Source of the DNA: an uncultured Flavobacteriales bacterium
GTDB lineage: Bacteria > Bacteroidota > Bacteroidia > Flavobacteriales > Crocinitomicaceae
NCBI GenBank assembly: GCA_946479285.1
Contig: CAMLFH010000008.1
Location: 1-64,000 of the forward strand
Length of the DNA: 64,000 nt
Reading direction: 5' to 3'
Shown: positions 26,462 to 34,213 of the stretch, in pieces
Position numbering within the stretch: the first letter of the stretch is position 1
Layout: the number at the start of each line of letters is the position of its first letter
Program-made: the position numbers and the translations under genes
Notes under the pieces: model-generated
Seen by the model: the letters and a program-made list of their open reading frames with translations, nothing else
The model's database searches: none
Told to the model about the DNA's origin: nothing

Positions 26462-27368
26462 AGATTTGCGCAGCTGGCTCACTTTATTCATTTTAGCAGG
26501 TATTTGGGGCGCTTCATTTATTTTGATGAAGCGGGGAATGTATGACGAAAACGGAGGAACAATTTTCTCCGATTCTCAGGTTGGCGCACTTCGCATGGCG
26601 ATTGCCGGATTAGTAATGCTTCCTTTCGGGATCATGAATCTTCGAAAGATCAAACAGTTTAAGCAGGTTGTTTATTTAGTGATCGTTGGTACCTGCGGAA
26701 ATTTCCTTCCCGCATTTTTATTCACCTTTGCCGAAACAAAATTGTCCTCCGGATTGGCTGGAATGCTCAACAGTTTTACGCCTTTTTTCACACTGATCCT
26801 CGGATATTTATTCTTTAAGCAGCAAATCCGCATGAGGCAGGTACTCGGACTGATGATCGCTTTCCTGGGAATCTGTATTTTGGTCGGAATCCTGAACAAT
26901 GAACCGCTTGAAATCTCGATGCTGCATGTGGGTGCCATTTTACTGGCAACTTTGATGTACGCCACCAGTTTAAATACCATCAAATTCAAGCTCAGCGAAT
27001 TTAAATCACTGGAAATAGCGTCTTTATCATTTACGTTCCTGGCAATTCCGGCTTGGATCGTGACATTATGCGTAGATACCGCAAGTGTATTTAAAACCAA
27101 CGAACATGCTTATGAAGCTTTGGGCTATATCAGTATTCTGAGCATTTTCGGAACATGTCTGGCTTTGCTCTTATTTAACCAGATTATTGCATTGAAATCA
27201 CCCATGTTTGCGAGTTCCGTTACCTATATGATCCCGATAGTGGCGGTAATCTTAGGAGTCTTTTTGAATAACGAACAATTTCATGTTTCCCAATTCCTGG
27301 GAATGATCGTGATTGTTGGCGGGGTTTATTTGGTGAACTCGAAACAGAAGAAAAAACAAACGCGGTAG
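26454..27368 (+). CDS. EamA-family (DMT) transporter
   Basis: A 304-residue protein with ten predicted helices in two EamA repeats. The opening LRSWLTLFILAGIWGASFIL and the mid-repeat GILNNEPLEISMLHVGAILL fit the drug/metabolite transporter superfamily. The substrate is unknown. The start ATG at 26454 overlaps the previous gene by 8 bp. It is the last gene of the six-gene operon and is followed by a palindrome at 27367-27398. Confidence 0.85.
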   Translation: MSKDLRSWLTLFILAGIWGASFILMKRGMYDENGGTIFSDSQVGALRMAIAGLVMLPFGIMNLRKIKQFKQVVYLVIVGTCGNFLPAFLFTFAETKLSSGLAGMLNSFTPFFTLILGYLFFKQQIRMRQVLGLMIAFLGICILVGILNNEPLEISMLHVGAILLATLMYATSLNTIKFKLSEFKSLEIASLSFTFLAIPAWIVTLCVDTASVFKTNEHAYEALGYISILSIFGTCLALLLFNQIIALKSPMFASSVTYMIPIVAVILGVFLNNEQFHVSQFLGMIVIVGGVYLVNSKQKKKQTR

Positions 27369-27398
27369 GCACGCGCCGAAAAACCATGACGCGTGCCT
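27367..27398. terminator. palindrome between convergent genes
   Basis: Arms AGGCACGCG and CGCGTGCCT around a 14-base loop overlap the EamA stop and face the receptor gene that ends at 27415. It belongs to the family also seen at 10479-10506 and 29794-29840. Confidence 0.6.
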
Positions 27399-27414
27399 GT
27401 GATTGATTTACCAA

Positions 27415-29778
27415 TTAAAACTCCAATCGATAGCTCAATATCGGCAGTAAAGGTGTCTGATACCAATACTTCACATCCCCGGTTTTAGCATCGAAATACT
27501 GCCCGCCCACATTTTTCCGGTTGATCGTGTTCTGAATATCGAGTGCTACTGTACTGGTAATCCTTTTGTAATTGCGTTTCAAACTTACACGAATATCGAG
27601 TCGGTAATAATCGGGCATTTTTTTCTCATACGTCCGCGAGGTCGAAAATTTGGTTTCACCAGCCGCTATCGAAGCATTCAGATCAATAGGCGTATAACGA
27701 AATCCGCCTACATAAATGGATTTGACATTGCATCCAAGAGTCCTGTTTTTCCCTTTCTTGTTTTTCAAATTCCATTCTTTCCCAATGGTTAAGGAAGTGG
27801 CATAGTTGGTATTGAACCGTGTATCGTACCATTTTCCATCAGCTGCTTTGTATTTTGATTCGTACAGGGAGGCTGAGAGTAAATAATATAGATTCTTGAA
27901 GAGGAATCGCTCGTATGTCAGTTCAACACCGTAATTTCTCCCGAGTCCCGAATTACTCAGCGATTCAGAAGGAAAACCATCCGTTGAGTTCAGGATCGAA
28001 TAAGTACTCGCAGGATCTTTGCTGATTGGAACATCAAACAAATGCTGGTAATAAACTTCTGTTTTGATGTGTTCGTGTTCATTCAGTACGAAATCATATC
28101 CAAAAACAGCATGATGTGCTTTACTGAGTTTTAAATCCCGGTTTGGAAGAGAGGTGATTCCGTTTTCTGTGTGCTCCACAAAATAAACACCAATCGGTTG
28201 AAGTTGACTGTGCAGCCCGTAGCCCAAAGTCAGATGATGTTTCGGATGAAAATCATAACGCAGTGAGGCGCGCGGTTCAACAGAATAACTGTTATTCAGG
28301 AACAACTGAAAATAATGAAGTCCAACATTCGCTGTAAGCTTTTCAGTGATGTGTGTATTCCATTGGAAAAACAACTGCACCGTTTCAGTACTGCCTTTTT
28401 CATTGATTTGTTCCAATAAAACAGTCGAATCACCCATATCGCTCTGTTTTAAACGATAGCCCAGATGATTTAGAATAAACCCTGTTCGAATGTTGTTCTT
28501 CGCATTTATTTTCTGAGTGTATGTGCTCGAAAGAGTCAGTTTGTTCTGGAGAAAACGTTGTTCGTATTCCCGGATCAGGGAGCTGTAATCAGCTTGCAAT
28601 TTATCTTGTTTATAGCCATTTTCAGTTCCTGAAAAAACCAAAGCGGTTTTTAAATAGGATTTATTTCGGAATAGCCTGGTGTTTGTTAGTCCTACTGCCC
28701 CGGTATTACTGTAGAAATTCGTGTTCAGCCTGAGAAAATCGTCTTCCTGCCAGCGAACAGAATCTTTTTCAGCGGTGGTTGTCTGATAGCTCAGTCCTCC
28801 GAAACCAAAGAGGGTAAACTTTCCCAGTTTTTTGGTCGGCAGGTAAAAATTGAAGGACAAATCCTGGAAATTAGTGTTTGCATCTCCGATTGGAATGCCG
28901 ATTTTTCCAAGTATGTTCAAAGTTGAATACCGGTAATTGATCAGGTATGAACCTTCATATCCCTTTTTGAACGGACCTTCGGTGGCTACATCCAGGCCAA
29001 GAACTCCGAGTTGTACGGTGTATTCGCGTTTTTCATTATTACCTTTTCTTAAGCGCAGGTCAAAGACACCTGAAAGTGCATTTCCATATTCTGCGGCAAA
29101 AGCTCCGGTTGAGAAATCGGAATTACTCATCAGTTGTGCACTTAAAATAGAAATTCCGCCGCCGGCTGTTCCAACATTTGAAAAATGGTTCGGATTGGGG
29201 ATTTCCACACCTTCCATCCGCCAAAGAAGACCGTTCGGTGAATTTCCACGGATCGAAATGTGATTGTTTCCATCGCCTGCCGTTACAACTCCTGCAAAAG
29301 AAGTAGCCATGCGGGCAGGATCGTTTACCGCAGCGGCAAATTTTTGAGTTTCTTCCACGGAAAATGTCCGGGTACTGACAGTAGAAAGTTCATTCAGAGG
29401 GTTGTTTTTATCCGTTTTGGCGGTGATCACTACCTCGCTTATCTTTTTCAGATCTTCTTCCAGATTAATCGTCAGAACCAATTCTTTTCCGGCATTTACA
29501 GTAATGTTCTGCATAACGACCGGTTTGTAATCGGTAGCTGTAATTTCAATGGTTCTGCTCCCAATCGGAATAGCTCTCAAAGTAAATCTGCCGTCTTCGT
29601 CAGATACCGCATAGATTAATGAATCTAACCCGCTAACCTTAATAATTGCACCGGGAATGGAAGACTGGGAGATATTGTCGACAACTGTGCCGCGAACTGT
29701 TTGTGTTTGTGAGAAACAGGTGTTGACAATAAGACATAGCAATCCCGTTACGAAGCTTTTCGTTATTTTTTGAAACAT
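27415..29778 (-). CDS. TonB-dependent receptor with CarboxypepD_reg domain
   Basis: A 787-residue outer-membrane protein: signal peptide (1-24), CarboxypepD_reg-like domain (about 27-112), plug domain (EVVITAKTDKNNP, MATSFAGVVTAGDGNNHISIRGNSPNGLLW), then a barrel. It is a probable TonB-coupled importer; no ligand is indicated. The start is placed at the ATG at 29778 (MFQKITKSF), since the 15-residue extension would run into the palindrome at 29794. It lies downstream of the DUF2807 gene with an 81-base gap. Confidence 0.85.
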   Translation of the reverse strand: MFQKITKSFVTGLLCLIVNTCFSQTQTVRGTVVDNISQSSIPGAIIKVSGLDSLIYAVSDEDGRFTLRAIPIGSRTIEITATDYKPVVMQNITVNAGKELVLTINLEEDLKKISEVVITAKTDKNNPLNELSTVSTRTFSVEETQKFAAAVNDPARMATSFAGVVTAGDGNNHISIRGNSPNGLLWRMEGVEIPNPNHFSNVGTAGGGISILSAQLMSNSDFSTGAFAAEYGNALSGVFDLRLRKGNNEKREYTVQLGVLGLDVATEGPFKKGYEGSYLINYRYSTLNILGKIGIPIGDANTNFQDLSFNFYLPTKKLGKFTLFGFGGLSYQTTTAEKDSVRWQEDDFLRLNTNFYSNTGAVGLTNTRLFRNKSYLKTALVFSGTENGYKQDKLQADYSSLIREYEQRFLQNKLTLSSTYTQKINAKNNIRTGFILNHLGYRLKQSDMGDSTVLLEQINEKGSTETVQLFFQWNTHITEKLTANVGLHYFQLFLNNSYSVEPRASLRYDFHPKHHLTLGYGLHSQLQPIGVYFVEHTENGITSLPNRDLKLSKAHHAVFGYDFVLNEHEHIKTEVYYQHLFDVPISKDPASTYSILNSTDGFPSESLSNSGLGRNYGVELTYERFLFKNLYYLLSASLYESKYKAADGKWYDTRFNTNYATSLTIGKEWNLKNKKGKNRTLGCNVKSIYVGGFRYTPIDLNASIAAGETKFSTSRTYEKKMPDYYRLDIRVSLKRNYKRITSTVALDIQNTINRKNVGGQYFDAKTGDVKYWYQTPLLPILSYRLEF

Positions 29779-29793
29779 GGTTTTGATTTTTTG

Positions 29794-29840
29794 TTGGCAC
29801 GCGATCCTGAATTGTCGGGACAAGTCGCGTCGCGTGCCAA
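29794..29840. repeat. cruciform-forming palindrome
   Basis: Outer arms TTGGCACGCGA and TCGCGTGCCAA enclose an inner palindrome TTGTCGGGACAA. It lies between the DUF2807 stop and the receptor start. Confidence 0.55.
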
Positions 29841-29859
29841 TGATTTCGGTAATTGAAAA

Positions 29860-30585
29860 TTAAATATGAATCACAGATCCTGAACCGCTGATCGAAGTGT
29901 TGATTACCGGATTTCCTTTGTATTTGATGTCACCGCTTCCTGAAATGTTAGCATTCAGCTGATCTACGGCCCATACGGAAATCGATCCCGAGCCACTGAT
30001 TTTCGCTGTCGCATGATTTGCAGTAATTGCATGCATTTCGATGCTTCCGGATCCGCTTACTTCAGCTTCCTGGCTTATTACAGTACCTCCGTAAATGTGA
30101 ATATTACCTGATCCGCTGATATCGGTATCCAAAACCGAAGCATTTACTGCTGCAAACGAGATATTGCCTGAACCGCTGACTTCCAATTCCAGATCGGTAG
30201 TTGTAAGTGTTCCGATAGATTCAAAATTTCCGCTTCCATCCAATTCTACTTTGCGCAGTTCAGGTGAATGGATAATGATTTTTATTCCATTGTGTTTGCG
30301 CACCCATTTTTTGGAATCTATTTTCAATTCTCCGTCGCTGATCTCGGTTGTAATCACATTCAATACATTTTGCTGCGCCGAAATCTCCACGAAATAAACC
30401 GAGTCCTGCAGATAAACAATGTCTGCATCCATGTCCAGTGAAATTTTGTCGAAACCGCTCAAATTACGTGTTTCAGTAACTGTTTCACCTTTTCCTTTAA
30501 TGGAACCCCATACAAATTTTTTACAGGATGTGAATGAACCCGTAAGGATTAGGATTACCGGGATCATCAATTTTAAATTCTTCAT
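29860..30585 (-). CDS. DUF2807 (head GIN domain) lipoprotein
   Basis: A 241-residue lipoprotein with a lipobox ending GSFTSC (about residue 22) and a putative auto-transporter adhesin head GIN domain. About eight SGSG turns recur every ~17-20 residues (DGSGNFES, VSGSGNISF, ISGSGNIHI, VSGSGSIEM, ISGSGSISV, ISGSGDIKY, ISGSGSVIHI), implying a right-handed beta-solenoid. It is probably outer-membrane anchored. The start is at MKNLKLMIP (30585). Confidence 0.82.
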   Translation of the reverse strand: MKNLKLMIPVILILTGSFTSCKKFVWGSIKGKGETVTETRNLSGFDKISLDMDADIVYLQDSVYFVEISAQQNVLNVITTEISDGELKIDSKKWVRKHNGIKIIIHSPELRKVELDGSGNFESIGTLTTTDLELEVSGSGNISFAAVNASVLDTDISGSGNIHIYGGTVISQEAEVSGSGSIEMHAITANHATAKISGSGSISVWAVDQLNANISGSGDIKYKGNPVINTSISGSGSVIHI

Positions 30586-30688
30586 AAAATACATTTTTTG
30601 TTTGTTGGTTCTATGACAATTCAGATTGCGTTTACCCCTATGCGAATTAAAAAGAATATAAATAATTTACAAATCCTTGTTTCCGGGA

Positions 30689-32587
30689 CTAGAAAAACCG
30701 CAAAGCCAATTTCGCGCCAATCCACAATTGATTGCTATAACCACCATCGGTAAAACTGGCAAGTGTTTTCTGTTTGATTCTACTCCAAACAGGATCGGTA
30801 GCGGCGTTATTTTCTGACGAATACCAGTTAATTGTTGGTCCGGCTGCAATACTGAATTTCTTTCCGAATCGATACTCGACTCCCACAAAACTTTTCGTCA
30901 GCAAATTATAAGCATAATCAGTTTTGTCTATTTGAACCTGCTGAGCGGTGAGGTCCAGGTTTAAATACCATTTTTTTCCCAAACGAAGGGCAGAGCCGAC
31001 TCCGTAACCAAAAGTCCAGATTGATCGTCCTCCTGAAAATTGGATTCCACCGATGAGTATGTTGTGAAATGCATCCACTCCGGTTCTAAAGCTCAGTGTT
31101 CCCAATAAATTTTCATCACAGGCAAGTTCCACTTTGTGGTAGCCGTTCTTTACGAAACTTAAGAATCCAATTGGAACTCCGGTAATAGACTTCGTGACAT
31201 TGATAAAACCTATCTGCACACCATTCACTTTTTCGGCTCTGTTGACCAACCCGGAAAGCTGGAATCCATTTACAAGGTTTGCAGTATTCACTAATCCGGC
31301 CAGCTGACCACCGGAAACTGTGTCTCCATAATTGGCAATGCCTGCCAGCTGCAATCCAAATACATTTCGGGAATGATTATAAATTCCACCGATCTGAATT
31401 CCTTTGGTGTAAGAACCATTCAAATTTGCAATTCCACCAATCTGAATACCGGTAACCGTGTCTTTTACCAGGTTGGCAATTCCGGCTACCTGTACATAAT
31501 TCACTTTTCCGCGGTCCAGATTTACCAATCCGGCAACCTGAACGCCCGCCACATCTTTTCCTGCGGTGTTTACCAAACCTGCTACCTGCACTCCGCTTGA
31601 TGCTCCTGAAACGAGATTGGCCAGTCCGCCAATTTGCACGTATTTCACGTTTCCATAATCGAAATTGACCAAACCACCCAATTCAAAACCGCTGATTCCT
31701 TTGGAAGAACCTACCAGCACATTGAATGAAAATTTATTCACCGTATTTACCGAAAGCAGGCGGTTGGTGCTGATCGGCGGGAACAATGAAAATGAAACGT
31801 TACTAAACAAGGTGTCGGAAATGTTTCTCAGGTTTGCACGGCGTTTTGCAAATCTTTCCCAAAACGTAGCAGCAGATGGAATAGTATCTGCAAGGTCTGT
31901 TTTCGCAGGTTTTACGGAGTCAATGGAAAGAGTTATGCGTAAGGAATCGTTAACCATCACACTCACCGGCGCTGACTTGGGCCGGAGGTAAATGATCAGC
32001 GTATTTTGTTGTTTGGACACAATAACAACGGTGGTGTCTTTGAAATCTTCCTTTGCCACCGAAATAGAAATAATATCGGCAGTTTTTGGGAAGGACAGGT
32101 TGAAATAACCGTATTCATTGGTCAGCGCCGATTGTTTGTTTTGCCGGAGATAGACACTGGATTCCTCAATCTCTGTGGAATCTTCCGCATTCAGAATGTA
32201 GCCGTTCACAATGATGTTTGACTTGTCTGATGAGGAATTCTCAGGCTTTGGTTTTTGGGCCGGTTTACAATTAACAATGATATATTTCCCTTTCAGCTTG
32301 TAAGTGCAGTTTCCATTACGATGGCTGTCAGAGTCGAAAAGTGCATTCAAAACAATTCGAAGCGGTTGTTTGTCAAATTTAACGGAGATCCGCTGCTTAC
32401 TGTCGAAACCAGTATAGGAAAAAACCACCCCGGTTTGGGTCGAGATCTGCTTAAACAATTCTTCATAGGAATAGGTTCCCGAACGAAGGGAAACCTCTTT
32501 CTCCAGGTAAGGAGTTTGTGCACTTGAATGAAAAGCAGCCATGCAGCAAATGCTGATCATACTCAAAAAGCGGATTATTGTATGCAT
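30689..32587 (-). CDS. STN-domain surface repeat protein (FecR-operon target)
   Basis: A 632-residue protein: signal peptide (1-24, ending AQ), an STN-like domain (about 28-110, KEVSLRSGTYSYEELFKQIS ... DKQPLRIVLNALFD), a CarboxypepD_reg-like domain (125-205), then from 300 to 475 twelve tandem 15-16-residue repeats of the form (V/I)Q(V/I)(A/G)G(L/I)xN, and a C-terminal strand-rich region. The repeats resemble LA_2272-type surface repeats. The gene starts within the FecR coding end (13-bp overlap). STN domains normally receive signals for FecR, so this protein may be the input sensor instead of a SusC-like receptor. Confidence 0.78.
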   Translation of the reverse strand: MHTIIRFLSMISICCMAAFHSSAQTPYLEKEVSLRSGTYSYEELFKQISTQTGVVFSYTGFDSKQRISVKFDKQPLRIVLNALFDSDSHRNGNCTYKLKGKYIIVNCKPAQKPKPENSSSDKSNIIVNGYILNAEDSTEIEESSVYLRQNKQSALTNEYGYFNLSFPKTADIISISVAKEDFKDTTVVIVSKQQNTLIIYLRPKSAPVSVMVNDSLRITLSIDSVKPAKTDLADTIPSAATFWERFAKRRANLRNISDTLFSNVSFSLFPPISTNRLLSVNTVNKFSFNVLVGSSKGISGFELGGLVNFDYGNVKYVQIGGLANLVSGASSGVQVAGLVNTAGKDVAGVQVAGLVNLDRGKVNYVQVAGIANLVKDTVTGIQIGGIANLNGSYTKGIQIGGIYNHSRNVFGLQLAGIANYGDTVSGGQLAGLVNTANLVNGFQLSGLVNRAEKVNGVQIGFINVTKSITGVPIGFLSFVKNGYHKVELACDENLLGTLSFRTGVDAFHNILIGGIQFSGGRSIWTFGYGVGSALRLGKKWYLNLDLTAQQVQIDKTDYAYNLLTKSFVGVEYRFGKKFSIAAGPTINWYSSENNAATDPVWSRIKQKTLASFTDGGYSNQLWIGAKLALRFF

Positions 32588-33525
32588 GCCAATCCTTTAA
32601 TCACATAACTACTGTTCTTTTCCTTCAGGATTGTCACTTCTAGTGTTTGGGAAATGACCATTAAAACGGTATCCAGGTCTTCATTCAAAAACTCGGTCGT
32701 GATCCTGCAATTATTCAATGCCGGATTATCAATTCGGATAGTCACTTTGTAAGTTTTGTTGAGCAGATCAACTACATCTTCCAAACGCTGATCATCGAGG
32801 ATAATGGTTTTGTACTGTTTCTTTAGATTTTCTGCCAGAACATCGAGTTTCAAATCTCCGCTTGAAATTACATAATGGGCACTTTCATTGGCATGAAGCG
32901 TAAGCTGCATTCCTTTATTGTCGTAAATCACCACCACTCCTTCATCAACGCGAACATAAATGGTGTCATCCACGGACTTCACATGGAACTTTGTTCCCAG
33001 ATCTTTGATATGGATGGGTCCGGCATCAATGATGAAGGGCAGTTTTTCACTATGCTTCACCGAGAAATACCCAGAGCCTTTTAAGGTTAATGAACGATTT
33101 TTCTTTCCGTAATCAGCTGCCAGTTCCAAACTTGAGTTTGCTGCCAGTTGGATATCCGTGCCATCAGTCAGTTCAATATTCTTTTTCGTTTTTCCTGCAG
33201 TGAAAACCCGGTTTTTTGAATTTGAATTTGCGAAGTACAGAATAGCGCCGAAGGAAATGATCAGTATCGCGGCAATGGAAGAAATCCATCCGATGCTGAG
33301 TTTTTTGATCGGGGCCTGTTTCAATTTTCCCTGAACTTTTGTCCAGGCATCGTTTGTTGAAACCGTGTTTTCTACCCCGCCAAAAGCTTTGGCACTTTGA
33401 TCGAACTGTTTTTGGTTGTGGTCCGATTCTGCAATCCAATCCTCCAGGAGCATCGCTTCTTCAGGATTCGCCTCACCGCTAAGGAATTTGCCGATCAGCG
33501 CATCCATGTCATGTGTTGTTTTCAT
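32575..33525 (-). CDS. FecR-family anti-sigma factor
   Basis: A 316-residue protein. The cytosolic N-terminus (1-80) carries the FecR N-terminal motif KFLSGEANPEEAMLLEDWIA, one membrane helix spans about 78-98, then a FecR periplasmic domain (TAGKTKKNIELTDGTDIQLA, GSGYFSVKHSEKLPFIID, DLGTKFHVKS), and a C-terminal DUF4974-like STN-related domain (CRITTEFLNEDLDTVLMVIS). It overlaps the sigma gene by 4 bp and the repeat-protein gene by 13 bp, a tightly coupled regulatory operon. Confidence 0.9.
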   Translation of the reverse strand: MKTTHDMDALIGKFLSGEANPEEAMLLEDWIAESDHNQKQFDQSAKAFGGVENTVSTNDAWTKVQGKLKQAPIKKLSIGWISSIAAILIISFGAILYFANSNSKNRVFTAGKTKKNIELTDGTDIQLAANSSLELAADYGKKNRSLTLKGSGYFSVKHSEKLPFIIDAGPIHIKDLGTKFHVKSVDDTIYVRVDEGVVVIYDNKGMQLTLHANESAHYVISSGDLKLDVLAENLKKQYKTIILDDQRLEDVVDLLNKTYKVTIRIDNPALNNCRITTEFLNEDLDTVLMVISQTLEVTILKEKNSSYVIKGLACIQ

Positions 33526-34100
33526 AATGCTTGAATGAAAAAGAGGATGAGTAAGGGCAAATAGTCTTTCAACTCTTCACGGACGATTTTGAGGGCTTTC
33601 CCCATTTGATTTTCAATGGTTTTTACCGATAAGCCTAGTTGATCGGCAATTTCCTGGTAACGCAGTTGTTCAAAACGACTCATTTTGAAGATCCGCCCGC
33701 ATTGTTCCGGCATACTTTCCATGGCCAGCTGAATTCGTTCATGGAGTTCATTCACCTGCACTGAATCTGAAGAATCTGCGTAAGCACTTGTTGCTTTCAA
33801 CTCATCGGCGTAAATGCTGCGGACTTTCAGATGCTTGATTTTATTCAGGCAGGCATTTTGAACGGACTTGTATAAAACTGCCCGGATAGAAGTATGAATA
33901 TCGAGTTGCGTCCGCTTTTCCCATAGAGAAACAAAAACTTGTTGAACAATGTCCTCAGCCTCATCTGAATCTTTCAGAAAGGTGTTGCCGTAGCGGACAA
34001 GCGGCTTATAATAATCGCGAAATACCATTTCAAATGTGCTTAAATCTCCTGTCACAACTTGTGTTATCACTTGTTTTTCTTCCACTTCTGTGTATTTCAC
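33522..34100 (-). CDS. ECF RNA polymerase sigma factor (FecI-like)
   Basis: A 192-residue sigma factor with region 2 (TFEMVFRDYYKPLVRYGNTF, DEAEDIVQQVFVSLWEKR) and region 4 (AMESMPEQCGRIFKMSRFEQ, LRYQEIADQLGLSVKTIENQ). It starts with GTG at 34100; the next in-frame Met is residue 25. A promoter (TTG, 19-bp spacer, TAACTTTG) ends 5 nt before this GTG, pointing to a leaderless transcript. Sigma, FecR and the STN protein form one operon. Confidence 0.9.
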   Translation of the reverse strand: MKYTEVEEKQVITQVVTGDLSTFEMVFRDYYKPLVRYGNTFLKDSDEAEDIVQQVFVSLWEKRTQLDIHTSIRAVLYKSVQNACLNKIKHLKVRSIYADELKATSAYADSSDSVQVNELHERIQLAMESMPEQCGRIFKMSRFEQLRYQEIADQLGLSVKTIENQMGKALKIVREELKDYLPLLILFFIQAL

Positions 34101-34105
34101 AAAAG

Positions 34106-34135
34106 CAAAGTTATCATCTTTTGGTGTTATGACAA
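34106..34135 (-). promoter_or_regulatory. promoter of the sigma-FecR operon, adjoining the start codon
   Basis: On the minus strand a TTG (34135-34133), a 19-bp spacer and TAACTTTG (34113-34106), then CTTTT and GTG. The 20-nt block TAACTTTGCTTTTGTGAAAT is nearly identical to that of the helicase at 55282. Confidence 0.65.
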
Positions 34136-34213
34136 CTCAATGAGATTTTACCCCTATTCGGATGCAGATTTTTTTTGAAAATGGGTGGGGACGTGACGCA
34201 TTACTTCTGTATA

